NCBI RefSeq assembly: GCF_052115025.1
Contig: NZ_JBFRFW010000010.1
Span: forward strand, 124,001 to 188,000
Length of the DNA stretch: 64,000 nucleotides
Direction of reading: 5' to 3'
Source: Bradyrhizobium_A sp052115025
Lineage (GTDB): Bacteria; Pseudomonadota; Alphaproteobacteria; Rhizobiales; Xanthobacteraceae
The notes under the pieces were generated by a model. It searched no databases, was not told the DNA's origin, and saw nothing but the letters and a program-made list of their open reading frames with translations. The position numbers were made by a program, and so were the translations under genes. Below are positions 25,124 to 33,581 of the stretch, in pieces; the first letter of the stretch is position 1, and every line of letters starts with the position of its first letter.

Positions 25124-26010
25124 CGTCGACGCTGGCGCTGCAGGGCGAAGCGGCGCGGGGCGATATCCAGGATGTGCTGGTGCGGAGGCGATCGGCCCAG
25201 GACGTTCTGTTGACTGCTGCCGTCCTGGCGCTGGTGCTGTGCTATCTCCTGCCGCTGTCCGGGGTCGTTGCGCTGAGCTTCCTGACGCCGGTCCCTGGCA
25301 TCGGCAACTATGGAGCGCTTCTCCAGAACCAGACGGTTCGTTCGGTCGTCGGCAATACGCTGTGGATCAGCGCGCTGACAGTCAGCATCACATTGATCCT
25401 GGCGTATGTGACGGCCTATGGCCTGGTGCAGGCCGGTCCGTTCGCCCGCAAGCTGATGCTGGCCTGTGTGTTGCTGCCTTTGTGGATTTCCGTCCTGGTT
25501 CGCAACTACGCCTGGATTGCATTGCTGTCACCAGGCGGAATTGCCAACAGCATCTTGCTGGGGTGGGGTTGGCTGGATCATCCGCTGTCGCTGGTGCGCA
25601 ATACGTTCGGGGTCGTATTGGGCATGGTCCACTACATGCTGCCGTACGCGATCCTGCCGATCTATGCGCAGATGATCCGTATCGATGCGACGCTGCCACG
25701 GATGGCGCGTTCGCTTGGCGCAAACCGGCTGCAGGCATTCGTGCGCGTGTTCTTGCCGCTGTCGCGCCCGGGCGTGGCTGCCGCGGCATTTCTGGTGTCG
25801 ATCATGTCGCTCGGCTTCTATGTCACTCCGGCGATCCTGGGTGGCGGAAAAACCGTCATGGTCGCCGAGTTCATCTCCGTCCAGGTGACGGAGACGTTGC
25901 GGTGGGACATCGCCACGACCTTGAGCACGCTGCTGCTTGTGGTCACGGGCGGGCTCGTGTGGCGGTTCAGCCACCTGCTCGACATGGCGACGGCGAAGCC
26001 TGTCACATGA
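25120..26010 (+). CDS. ABC transporter permease, PotB-like
   Basis: A 296-aa inner-membrane permease with about six helices. LLTAAVLALVLCYLLPLSGV is the first helix, NTLWISALTVSITLILAYVT the second, and the EAA loop is MARSLGANRLQAFVRVFLPL. The start codon overlaps the ATPase stop by four bases and the end overlaps the next permease start, so the three are translationally coupled. The open frame extends 5' into the ATPase gene but only the part from 25120 has permease character. PotB/PotC pairs import polyamines, putrescine or related cations and some organic acids. Confidence 0.92.
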   Translation: MTSTLALQGEAARGDIQDVLVRRRSAQDVLLTAAVLALVLCYLLPLSGVVALSFLTPVPGIGNYGALLQNQTVRSVVGNTLWISALTVSITLILAYVTAYGLVQAGPFARKLMLACVLLPLWISVLVRNYAWIALLSPGGIANSILLGWGWLDHPLSLVRNTFGVVLGMVHYMLPYAILPIYAQMIRIDATLPRMARSLGANRLQAFVRVFLPLSRPGVAAAAFLVSIMSLGFYVTPAILGGGKTVMVAEFISVQVTETLRWDIATTLSTLLLVVTGGLVWRFSHLLDMATAKPVT

Positions 26011-26837
26011 GTGCGCATGCGCTGCGTGGCTCACTGGCGCCGGGGCCGATTGCGGCCGCCGCCGTCGCTGTCTCGGCCTTTCTCGTTCTGCCGCTGGTCG
26101 CCATCGTGCCGATGTCGTTCAGCGATACCCGGTTTCTGTCGCTGCCGCGCGATGGCTGGTCCATTCTGCATTATCGGCGGCTGTTCGGCGATCCGGCCTG
26201 GCACGACAGCCTGCTGCACAGCGTCGGCGTCGCGGTGCCTGCCGCGTGTCTCGCGCTGGTGTTCGGGCTCGCGTTCTGTTTGGGAGCCTGGCAGCGTCAG
26301 GGCGCCGTGGTTCGTGTCCTGCGGGTTCTGATGCTCGGGCCGCTGATCGTGCCCGCGATCATTCATGCGGTCGCCTACCATCGCATGCTGTCGCTGCTGG
26401 GACTGTTCGACAGCTTTGCCGGCACGGTGCTTGTTCATGCGGTCAAGGGCCTGCCGTTCGTCGTGCTGTCGATCTCGGCTGCCCTGTCGACGGTGAATCC
26501 GATGACTCTGCAACTGGCGCGCAGCCTCGGCGCGTCACAGGCCCGGGCGATCTGGTCGACGCTGGTGCCGCAGATCCACCAGGGGATGGCGATCGGCTTC
26601 ATCCTGGCGTTTGTGACCTCGTGGGACGAGGTCGTCGTGACGCTGTTCATTACCAGCCGGCATGTGAACACGCTGCCCAAGCAGATCTGGCAGAGCCTGT
26701 TCCTCAATCTCGATCCCGCGGTCGCCGCGCTCGGCACCCTCACGCTGCTGGCGACGCTGCTGGTGGTCTTGGCGATGTCGTTGCGCGGCCATCGCGATCG
26801 TGCCCTGGCCGGCGCTTCGGAAGACGGTTTGAACTGA
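26007..26837 (+). CDS. ABC transporter permease, PotC-like
   Basis: A 276-aa inner-membrane permease and partner of the PotB-like subunit. The first helix is AAAAVAVSAFLVLPLVAIVP, followed by MSFSDTRFLSLPRDGWS, typical of PotC/YdcV proteins. The EAA loop is LARSLGASQARAIWSTLVPQ and the C-terminal helices include VTSWDEVVVTLFIT and LGTLTLLATLLVVLAMSLRG. The start overlaps the preceding stop (ATGA). The substrate-binding protein gene follows six bases after its stop. Confidence 0.92.
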   Translation: MSAHALRGSLAPGPIAAAAVAVSAFLVLPLVAIVPMSFSDTRFLSLPRDGWSILHYRRLFGDPAWHDSLLHSVGVAVPAACLALVFGLAFCLGAWQRQGAVVRVLRVLMLGPLIVPAIIHAVAYHRMLSLLGLFDSFAGTVLVHAVKGLPFVVLSISAALSTVNPMTLQLARSLGASQARAIWSTLVPQIHQGMAIGFILAFVTSWDEVVVTLFITSRHVNTLPKQIWQSLFLNLDPAVAALGTLTLLATLLVVLAMSLRGHRDRALAGASEDGLN

Positions 26838-26843
26838 AAGGAA

Positions 26844-27980
26844 ATGATGACTATGTCCGAGATTTTCCAGGATCCTGACTATCTGCGTCATCTCGCGAAG
26901 TCGGTGCGGCGTGAGACGCACGGCAAGACCGTTCATCGCCGCCACTTTCTCCAGCTGCTGTCGGCGCTCGGCATCGGCACGGGGACGCTCGGCTTCGTCG
27001 CATCGGCGAGCGCGCAGCAGAAGGAGCTCGTCGTCGCCAATTGGGGAGGCGATGCGCTGGCGGTGCACCGTGACGTCCTTGCCGCGGAATTCGCCAAGCG
27101 CTACCCGGGCAGCCGCGTGGCTTTCGATACCACCGGCCCGACGCCGGGAAAAATCAAGGCCATGGTCGAATCCGGCAACATCGCTTGGGACGTGGCTGAC
27201 CGAAACTTGCTCTCGGCACTGGAACTTGGTCGTCAGGGGCTGCTCGAGAAAGTCGATGAAAGCATCGTCGACATCAATGCGGTGCCCAGCCAGTTCCGCA
27301 CCGAATGGGGTGTCGGCTCGTACCTGTTCTCCTATGTCATTGCCTACGATACCGCTCGCTTTGGCGCGGCGCCGCCACGGACCTGGAAGGATTTCTGGGA
27401 CACGCAGAATTTCAAGGGCAAACGTGCGCTTCGCAACAATGTCGAGGGGATTCTCGAATCGGCGTTGCTGGCTGATGGGGTCGCGCGCGACAAGCTCTAT
27501 CCGCTGGATGTCGCGCGCGGGCTGGAAAAGGTGCGGGCCATCAAGAAGGACACGATCTTCTACAACAACGCTTCGGACGCCCAGCAGTTGCTGCGGTCGG
27601 GGGAGGTGTCGGCGGGCAGTCTCTGGAGTACGCGTGCGCAGGGCGTGAAGGAAGACACCAAAGGGCGGGTCGACTATCATTTCAATGAAGGCATTCTGCT
27701 GATCGCCGCCTGGAACGTCTTGAAGGGCGCGAAGAACAGCAAGGACGCCTGGCGCTGGGTTGCGCTGTCGCAAGATTCTGCATTGCAGGTGGTCCTGCTG
27801 GCCCGGCTCGGGTGGGGGCCGGTCAATCCGGCCGCCAACAAGCTGGTTCCGGCCGAGTTGCAGGGGCAAAATCCCGGATCGCCCGAGAACGTCGCGCGCC
27901 AGATCGCTGTCGATGCCGAATGGTATGCGCGCAACTATTTCGAGGTCCAGAACAAGTACCTCGACGTGCTCGCGACATGA
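26844..27980 (+). CDS. ABC transporter substrate-binding protein, PotD-like
   Basis: A 378-aa periplasmic binding protein. The N-terminus is long: about 30 cytoplasmic-type residues precede a Tat-like motif (HRRHFLQLLSALGIGTGTLG) and a cleavage region near SASAQQ, so export through Tat is likely. The mature protein opens with KELVVANWGGDALAVHRDVL and contains VAFDTTGPTPGKIKAMVESG, the family 1 extracellular binding-protein pattern shared with PotD and YdcS. Late residues PAELQGQNPGS are also usual. It is the fourth gene of the operon; its stop overlaps the ureohydrolase-like gene. Confidence 0.88.
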   Translation: MMTMSEIFQDPDYLRHLAKSVRRETHGKTVHRRHFLQLLSALGIGTGTLGFVASASAQQKELVVANWGGDALAVHRDVLAAEFAKRYPGSRVAFDTTGPTPGKIKAMVESGNIAWDVADRNLLSALELGRQGLLEKVDESIVDINAVPSQFRTEWGVGSYLFSYVIAYDTARFGAAPPRTWKDFWDTQNFKGKRALRNNVEGILESALLADGVARDKLYPLDVARGLEKVRAIKKDTIFYNNASDAQQLLRSGEVSAGSLWSTRAQGVKEDTKGRVDYHFNEGILLIAAWNVLKGAKNSKDAWRWVALSQDSALQVVLLARLGWGPVNPAANKLVPAELQGQNPGSPENVARQIAVDAEWYARNYFEVQNKYLDVLAT

Positions 27981-28918
27981 GCGCGGTTTTGAACGGCGCT
28001 CTCGATGCCACCGCGCCGCTGACCTTCATGGGGGCGCCGTATGCGCCCGTGCTGCCGCCGGCATCACGGGTTGTCGTCGCCGGAGTGCCGTTCGATGGCG
28101 GCCAGCATGCGACGCGGCTTGGTTCTCGCCTGGGTCCGCGCAGCGTGCGTGAGCAATCGCTGCAGTTGCGCGCTGTCGATCCGGATGCCGATCTCGATGT
28201 TCTGGCGGCTCTGGGGCTCGTCGATGTCGGCGACGTCCGCGTGACGCATGGCGATCTCGATGCGTCCCAGCGCAGCGTCGCCGATTTCGCCGGGGCGTTG
28301 CTGGACGCCGGGGCGCTGCCGGTGATGATCGGTGGTGACGGCAGCATCACCTTGCCGTTGCTCCAGGCGGTGTCGCGGCGCCATCCCGGGCTTGCGGTGG
28401 TCCATCTCGATGCGCACACCGACGCCTATCCATTGGCCGGAAATGTCGGGCCGGCGGCGTTTCACCGGGCCGCGGAAGCCGGCCTTCTGGAGCCGGCGGC
28501 GTCGTTCCACATCGGTTTGCGCGGCCCTGTCGCGGCGACAGGGCTCTATGCCCATGCTCGCCAGCTCGGCTATCAACTGGTGACGGTGGCGGAACTGCTG
28601 GAGCGTGGCATCGCGTCGGTGCTCGACGATGTCCATCGCCGCATCGGCGATCGTCCAACGTATATCTGCTGGGACATGGACGTCTTCGATCCCACCGTTG
28701 CGCCAGGGGTCATCACGCCCAGCTGGGATGGCATTACGGCCCGCGAAGGCTTGCAGATCGCAAGGTTGCTGCGCCGGCTGAACATCGTTGCGATCGACGT
28801 CAACTGTGTCAGCCCAGTCCACGATGCCGCTGGTCTTGCGGCCTTTCTCTGCGCCCGCATCATCTTTGAATTTCTCGCCGGCCTTGCGATCTCGCGCCGG
28901 CCGCCCGGGAGGCTGTGA
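27977..28918 (+). CDS. Ureohydrolase (arginase/agmatinase) family protein with altered active site
   Basis: A 313-aa protein of the arginase/agmatinase fold. HLDAHTDAY (Asp145, His147, Asp149) and WDMDVFDP (Asp233, Asp235) retain five of the six expected manganese ligands. The sixth, His of the family motif GGDHS, is Gly122 here (GGDGS). The family's late Glu before V-S/N-P, which binds the guanidinium group, is Cys277 (DVNCVSP). Both substitutions are in-frame and the rest of the fold is intact, so this is not simple decay. True agmatinases hydrolyse a guanidino group to urea; this protein probably has one metal or a different substrate. It overlaps the binding-protein gene and the flavoprotein gene on either side (four bases each). 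Confidence 0.8.
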   Translation: MSAVLNGALDATAPLTFMGAPYAPVLPPASRVVVAGVPFDGGQHATRLGSRLGPRSVREQSLQLRAVDPDADLDVLAALGLVDVGDVRVTHGDLDASQRSVADFAGALLDAGALPVMIGGDGSITLPLLQAVSRRHPGLAVVHLDAHTDAYPLAGNVGPAAFHRAAEAGLLEPAASFHIGLRGPVAATGLYAHARQLGYQLVTVAELLERGIASVLDDVHRRIGDRPTYICWDMDVFDPTVAPGVITPSWDGITAREGLQIARLLRRLNIVAIDVNCVSPVHDAAGLAAFLCARIIFEFLAGLAISRRPPGRL

Positions 28919-28923
28919 TCGTC

Positions 28924-30153
28924 ATGAATGTCGTGTCCCACCCCACGCAGGTCGATGGAACATCTTCGCGCAACGGTGCGCACCTGATCCGCACCGCGGA
29001 GGAAGCGCTGGCGATCGCGCGCCGGCTCGCTCCCGTGCTTGCCGCCGGCGCGTCCGAGCGCGACAGCCAGCGCCGCCTGCCGCACGACGAGGTCAGGCAG
29101 TTCGTCGGCAGCGGCTTGTGGGGCATCGGCATCCGCTCCGAATTCGGTGGGGCCGGTGTTTCATTCGAGACAATCATCGAAGTCGTCGCGACCATTTCGG
29201 AAGCCGATCCATCGATCGGACAGCTGCCGCAGAACAATTACCTTCTGCTTGAGAACCTTCATCGGATCGGAACGGAAGCGCAAAAGCGCTTCCTGTTTGC
29301 GGAGGTGTTGCGCGGCAAGGTCATCGGAAACGCGTTTGCCGAGGCCGGCGGGAAGGACGTGCAGGATATCCGGGGCCGGATCCGCCGCACCCCGGCGGGC
29401 CTGCGATTGAACGCGCACAAGGTCTATTGCACCAACGCATTGTTCGCGGACTGGATCCCCATCTCCGGTGTCGATGATGATGGCAATATCGTCTACGCCT
29501 ACGTGCCGCGAGGCGCCGCCGGGCTCACGGTTCTCGACGATTGGAGCGGATTCGGGCAACGGACGTCGGCAAGCGGTACCATCATTGCCGAGAACGTCGA
29601 GGTCGATCCGGCCTATGTCATTGAACGCCACAAATCGGCGGCGAAGCCGGGGCTGAGCGGGCCGTTCGCCCAGCTCTTGCATGCGGCCATTGATCTGGGG
29701 ATTGCGCGGGCCTCGTTTGCCGATGCCGTGCGGCTGGCCCGTTCAGCATCACGTCCGTGGATCGACAGCGGACTGGAGCGAGCGCAGGACGATCCCCACA
29801 CCATTGCGCTGCTTGGCGATCTGCAAATTCGCGTGCACGCCGCCAATGCGATGGTGGAACGGGCCGCCCGCATCCTCGATGCGGTGCGGGACCATCATGA
29901 CCAGGCTGATGTCGCGCGTGCGTCCGTTGCGGTCGCGGAAGCCAAGGTGCTGGCCAACGATGTCGCGTTGTTTGCGTCGTCCAAGCTGTTCGAGTTCGGT
30001 GGCGCAAGCAGCGCGCGGACGAGTCTCAACCTCGATCGGCACTGGCGCAATGCACGCACGCACACGCTGCATGATCCCGTGCGCTGGAAATATCATCTGA
30101 TCGGCAACTATGTTCTCAACGACAGGAATCCGCCGCTCCATAACTGGGCCTGA
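28924..30153 (+). CDS. Acyl-CoA dehydrogenase-like flavoprotein, SfnB family
   Basis: A 409-aa protein. The N-terminal domain has EALAIARRLAPVLAAGASER, DEVRQFVGSGLWGIGIRSEF and PSIGQLPQNNYLLLENLHRI. The flavin-binding beta domain has AGLRLNAHKVYCTNALFADW and DWSGFGQRTSASGTIIAENV. The C-terminal bundle ends SLNLDRHWRNARTHTLHDPV, RWKYHLIGNY. The RxxR-T-H-T-L-H-D-P ending is diagnostic for SfnB/DszC/NcnH-like FMN-dependent monooxygenases, not fatty-acid dehydrogenases. The ATG at 28924 is preferred; a GTG at 28915 overlaps the preceding stop and gives four-base coupling, so either may be used. As last gene of the transporter operon it probably oxidises the imported compound, and the ureohydrolase-like protein acts before or after. 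Confidence 0.85.
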   Translation: MNVVSHPTQVDGTSSRNGAHLIRTAEEALAIARRLAPVLAAGASERDSQRRLPHDEVRQFVGSGLWGIGIRSEFGGAGVSFETIIEVVATISEADPSIGQLPQNNYLLLENLHRIGTEAQKRFLFAEVLRGKVIGNAFAEAGGKDVQDIRGRIRRTPAGLRLNAHKVYCTNALFADWIPISGVDDDGNIVYAYVPRGAAGLTVLDDWSGFGQRTSASGTIIAENVEVDPAYVIERHKSAAKPGLSGPFAQLLHAAIDLGIARASFADAVRLARSASRPWIDSGLERAQDDPHTIALLGDLQIRVHAANAMVERAARILDAVRDHHDQADVARASVAVAEAKVLANDVALFASSKLFEFGGASSARTSLNLDRHWRNARTHTLHDPVRWKYHLIGNYVLNDRNPPLHNWA

Positions 30154-30285
30154 GGAGAGGGCTGTTGCGGAGGCCGCTCCAGCCGCAAGAATGCAGGGGG
30201 ACGCGGTCCGGCCGGCATTGTGATGCGACCAGGTTGAGCCGGCAGGGGATTGGGCCGGCGATCCATGCCGCGTCCCGACCGGGAG

Positions 30286-30423
30286 CGAGCCGGCTTCTCG
30301 CTGGCGCTGACCGCCGACGTGCGCTTTGCGGCGCCGGACGTGCGCATGAATGAGGCTACATCCGGGTCGGCGTCGGTGGTCGCGACATGGGCTCGGGTTA
30401 CCTGCTGCCGCGGCTGGCCGACC
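30286..30423 (+). pseudogene. Enoyl-CoA hydratase/isomerase fragment, frameshifted
   Basis: RAGFSLALTADVRFAAPDVR and MNEA in one frame continue, after loss of about one base near 30356, as YIRVGVGGRDMGSGYLLPRL-ADL in the next frame. This is the crotonase core (G-x-G-x-x-L-A-x-x-x-D-x-R and G-x-G-x-x-D-x-G). The N-terminal oxyanion part and the C-terminus are missing, and homology stops exactly where the 17-mer TTGAGCCGCCCCCAAAA begins. It is a dead remnant left by rearrangement. Confidence 0.7.
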
Positions 30424-30440
30424 TTGAGCCGCCCCCAAAA
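30424..30440 (+). repeat. 17-bp repeat shared with 8382-8398, possible IS scar
   Basis: TTGAGCCGCCCCCAAAA occurs here and at 8382-8398 in the same orientation. Both copies abut truncated genes (an enoyl-CoA hydratase fragment here, an SDR fragment there). The ~130 bp after it, up to the LysR gene end, hold no recognisable gene. It is probably the end of a lost insertion element. Confidence 0.45.
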
Positions 30441-30567
30441 ACCAGGCCAGCCTATGTCGTTTCCGACACCGGTAAGGCGGGCAAGTAAGAGCCGTCGGGC
30501 AAAACTTGATGGTAAATATCGAGCAGGGGGAGACGCGAAGTGGTGGCGCGCACACTAGTGCAGTGGG

Positions 30568-31509
30568 TTAGCGCGTCCTCGTCGCTACCCGAATCGCTTG
30601 GGCCGTTGCCGCACGACTGACATTCTCGATGATCCGGTGGATTTGCATCAGGAGATGATCTGCGGCGGGTGTCAGAGGCAATCCCGCCCGTCGGATGACG
30701 TAGAGGTCAGGGCCGTCGAATTGTTCCTCGATCGGTATGAAGCACAAAAGATCGCGCAGGAATGCAGTTTCGGCGAATGCCTTGGGCAATAAGGCGACCA
30801 TGTCGCTGTTGATCAACAGCTCAAGGGCCGCAAAGGTGTTTTCGCAATGCACGACACTGCGTGGTCTGCTGAGGCCGCGAGAGGCGAAGATTGCATCGAA
30901 TTCGCTCTTGAGCGGTCCGCTGACGGAGGTTGAGATCCAGTCCTGATCCAGCAGAGCTTCAAGATGCCGGGCGCCGAGCATTGGATGCCCCCGGCGACAT
31001 GTCACCACCCGGGTGCTTGTGAAGACCTTGTCCACCACGATGTCCTCGCCAAACCCGTCCGGCGGCACCGGGCCGACAACGAAGTCGAGTTCACCGCTGC
31101 GGAGAAGCGGGACGGTCAATGCTGCCCTGCCGTCCGTGATTCGCATCTCCAGCTGCGGGTAGCGACGCCGGAAGGTCCGTAGCGTCGCCGAAAGAAACAT
31201 CGCCGTTGCCGCGGGAGATAGGCCAATGGCCACGCGACCGCCAATGCCGGCATTGAGCTGAGAGACGGATTCTTTGGCGCGGCGCAACTCCTCGATCACG
31301 AGCTGCGCATGAGGCAGCAATGCCTCACCAGAGGGCGTCAAGACGACCCCGCGCGCGCTTCGCTCAAACAGAGGCGCCCCAAGCTCTTCCTCGAGCGTCT
31401 GAATGCTCTTGGTCAGAGAAGGCTGGGCAATCGATATCTCGCGCGCTGCCGCGCGCAAGCTGCCGAACTTCGCGACGGCGACGAAATCTCGAAGCTGATG
31501 AGGTTTCAA
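30568..31509 (-). CDS. LysR-family transcriptional regulator
   Basis: A 313-aa regulator. The HTH is at residues 1-60: KPHQLRDFVAVAKFGSLRAA, SIAQPSLTKSIQTLEEELGA, LFERSARGVVLTPSGEALLP. The effector domain starts near 90 (GGRVAIGLSPAATAMFLSAT). The start was set at TTG 31509, where LysR similarity begins; no ATG is available nearby and the frame is open further upstream without LysR-like sequence. It is divergent from the FAD monooxygenase gene at 31854, the classical arrangement for an activator of an aromatic catabolic operon. The inducer is presumably a pathway substrate or intermediate. Confidence 0.88.
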   Translation of the reverse strand: MKPHQLRDFVAVAKFGSLRAAAREISIAQPSLTKSIQTLEEELGAPLFERSARGVVLTPSGEALLPHAQLVIEELRRAKESVSQLNAGIGGRVAIGLSPAATAMFLSATLRTFRRRYPQLEMRITDGRAALTVPLLRSGELDFVVGPVPPDGFGEDIVVDKVFTSTRVVTCRRGHPMLGARHLEALLDQDWISTSVSGPLKSEFDAIFASRGLSRPRSVVHCENTFAALELLINSDMVALLPKAFAETAFLRDLLCFIPIEEQFDGPDLYVIRRAGLPLTPAADHLLMQIHRIIENVSRAATAQAIRVATRTR

Positions 31510-31853
31510 AACGTGATCAATCCCAGCGATCAGGTGAGCATAAATCCCATCTTCTTGGTGATCACAAAACCTGTCAACAGAGAACACAACAAACGGGCGC
31601 GGCGGCCGGTCAAAGGCCCTTCGGCGACTCGGATGAACAAATGCGCGGTGCCGCAAGGCGTCGCCGGGAGCAGAAGCGCTTATGATATTCGCGCAGGATT
31701 CGGCGAGAGCCGTGAAGTGGGTGTATGCCCCGTCGGCCAGCGATTGTTCGGCTGTGATGGTCGTCGCCGACGCGACGAATGCCGGACATTGCAGTGAGGC
31801 AGCGTCGCCCTGTCTGGCGCGCTCCGGCGTCTCCGACCAGGCACGGTAGCGGC
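31510..31853. other. Divergent control region of the meta-cleavage cluster, ~340 bp
   Basis: It separates the LysR gene from the catabolic genes and must carry both promoters and LysR boxes. No strict T-N11-A box could be singled out by eye. An in-frame ATG at 31779 upstream of the monooxygenase could lengthen that protein by 25 residues, so part of this stretch may be coding. Confidence 0.45.
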
Positions 31854-33581
31854 ATGTCCAGTCGTCGTGCTCGTCCGGACGTCCGCCGGGTGCAGGGAGT
31901 CGTCGTGGTCGGCGCCGGCCCGGTTGGTTTGACCCTCGCGATGGATTTGGCCTGGCGTGGTGTCCCCGTTGTCGTGCTTGAGCAGCGTGGTGAGGAAGAC
32001 CCGGCTGCTCCAAAATGCAACACGACCAGCGCGCGGACGATGGAAATCCTGCGTCGTCTGGGGTGCTCCGAGGACTATCGGAGGTGCGGGCTGCCGCCGG
32101 ATTATCCGAATGATGTGGTCTATGCCACGTGCTTTAGCGGTGGCCATGAGCTGGCGCGCCTCAATCTGCCTGCGTCGGGCGAGCGCTGGGGCGCCGACCG
32201 CTTCGCTTTCGACGGCGAATGGCCCTCGGCCGAGCGGCCGCATCGCGCCAGTCAAATGTATCTCGAGCGGGTTCTGCGGTCCCACGCCGCGCGGTTTGAT
32301 CTGATTGACCTGCGTTTCGACCACGAGTTGCTCGATGTGGTCCAGCGCGAGGATCTCGTCGAGCTGACCGTCGGGACAGGTGATGCGGGGGCGATCGAGA
32401 CGTTCGCCGCGCCCTTCGTTGTCGGGTGCGACGGTAGCCATTCGACCGTGCGGCACAAAATGGGTGTCCGCATGGTCGGCGCCGCGCCGACGTCGGCCAA
32501 TGTATGGGCCATCTTCCTGAAGTGCCCGGAACTCGTGGCGCGCGGACCTCAGCCGCGGGCCTGGATGAGCTGGATCATCGGCTCGAAGGCGCGAGGGATG
32601 ATCTGCGCCATCAATGGGACCGATACGTGGCTGGTTCACTGCACCGTCCCGCCGGGCATGGAGCACGATGACTTCGATTGGCACCAGGGTGTGCGCGATC
32701 TGCTGGGAATGGACGTTCCATTCGAGGTGATCGCCACCGAGAAATGGCGCCTCTCTCGCGCGGTGGCCGAACAGTATCGGGTTGGGAACGTGTTCCTGGC
32801 GGGAGATGCCGCGCATTCGTGGCCGCCGTTTGCTGGATTTGGCATGAACTCGGGTATCGAGGATGCGGTGGGCTTGGGTTGGATGCTCGCCGGCGTTCTG
32901 CAGGGATGGGCGCCCGCGACCCTGCTCGACAGTTACGACGCTGAACGCAAGCGTGTCGGTGAGCGGGTGTCGCGCGCCGCGGAAGCGATGGTCATGGCAC
33001 AGCGCGAGATCGTCAACCATCCCGATCATCGCCACAATATCGATCGGCAGGGTGATGTCGCCAGAGCGTCCCGGGAATACATCGGCCGAAGGCTGCTGGC
33101 CGTGGATAGTCAGCAGTTCAATCCTGTCGGGCTGAACTTCGGCATCTGCTACGATCAGTCGCCCATCATCTGTTATGACGGAGCTGTGCAGCCGGAATTC
33201 GCAGTGGGCAAGTATCAGCCTTCGACGGCGCCGGGATGTCGTGCTCCTCATTTTGTTCTGGCAGATGGCTCGCCGCTCTATGACCTCCTTGGAGCGAGCT
33301 TCACCCTCCTGCGGACCGATCCGGCGATCGATGTCGCGCGATTCCTGCACAGCGCGGGCCAACGTCGCATTCCGCTTCTCGTCATCGACATTGGCCATGA
33401 GCCGAAGGCGATGGCTCTTTACAAACACAAGCTGCTGATCGTGCGTCCCGATCAACGGGTCGCCTGGCGGGCCGACCGAATGCCATCGGACCCTGACGCG
33501 GTGCTGGCGCGGGTGACCGGTGATGGAGCCAGGGGTGTTACAGGACACATGAGCAATGGAGAGCCGAATGTCGTTCAATGA
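31854..33581 (+). CDS. FAD-dependent aromatic-ring monooxygenase (MhpA/PheA-like)
   Basis: A 575-aa class A flavoprotein hydroxylase. The dinucleotide fold is VVVVGAGPVGLTLAMDLAWR near residue 16, the DG motif is VGCDGSHSTVRHKMGVRMVG, and the second FAD motif is VFLAGDAAHSWPPFAGFGMN followed by SGIEDAVGLGWML near residue 315. A thioredoxin-like C-terminal domain (from about 480) is typical of the phenol hydroxylase/MhpA branch. It uses NAD(P)H and O2 to hydroxylate a phenolic or heteroaromatic ring, preparing a catechol-like substrate for the extradiol dioxygenase downstream. The start is uncertain (31854 or 31779). Its end overlaps the following hydrolase gene. First gene of the LysR-controlled operon. 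Confidence 0.88.
   Translation: MSSRRARPDVRRVQGVVVVGAGPVGLTLAMDLAWRGVPVVVLEQRGEEDPAAPKCNTTSARTMEILRRLGCSEDYRRCGLPPDYPNDVVYATCFSGGHELARLNLPASGERWGADRFAFDGEWPSAERPHRASQMYLERVLRSHAARFDLIDLRFDHELLDVVQREDLVELTVGTGDAGAIETFAAPFVVGCDGSHSTVRHKMGVRMVGAAPTSANVWAIFLKCPELVARGPQPRAWMSWIIGSKARGMICAINGTDTWLVHCTVPPGMEHDDFDWHQGVRDLLGMDVPFEVIATEKWRLSRAVAEQYRVGNVFLAGDAAHSWPPFAGFGMNSGIEDAVGLGWMLAGVLQGWAPATLLDSYDAERKRVGERVSRAAEAMVMAQREIVNHPDHRHNIDRQGDVARASREYIGRRLLAVDSQQFNPVGLNFGICYDQSPIICYDGAVQPEFAVGKYQPSTAPGCRAPHFVLADGSPLYDLLGASFTLLRTDPAIDVARFLHSAGQRRIPLLVIDIGHEPKAMALYKHKLLIVRPDQRVAWRADRMPSDPDAVLARVTGDGARGVTGHMSNGEPNVVQ

Noticed and set aside
25071..26837. A 588-codon frame across both PotB/PotC-like permease genes
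   Set aside because: Only the last part, from 26007, is real (PotC-like). The rest is out of frame with the PotB-like gene.
26844..28918. Reading the transporter plus ureohydrolase as an ordinary putrescine/agmatine utilisation operon
   Set aside because: The two altered active-site residues and the SfnB-like partner do not fit agmatine hydrolysis, and no aminotransferase or aminobutyraldehyde dehydrogenase is present.
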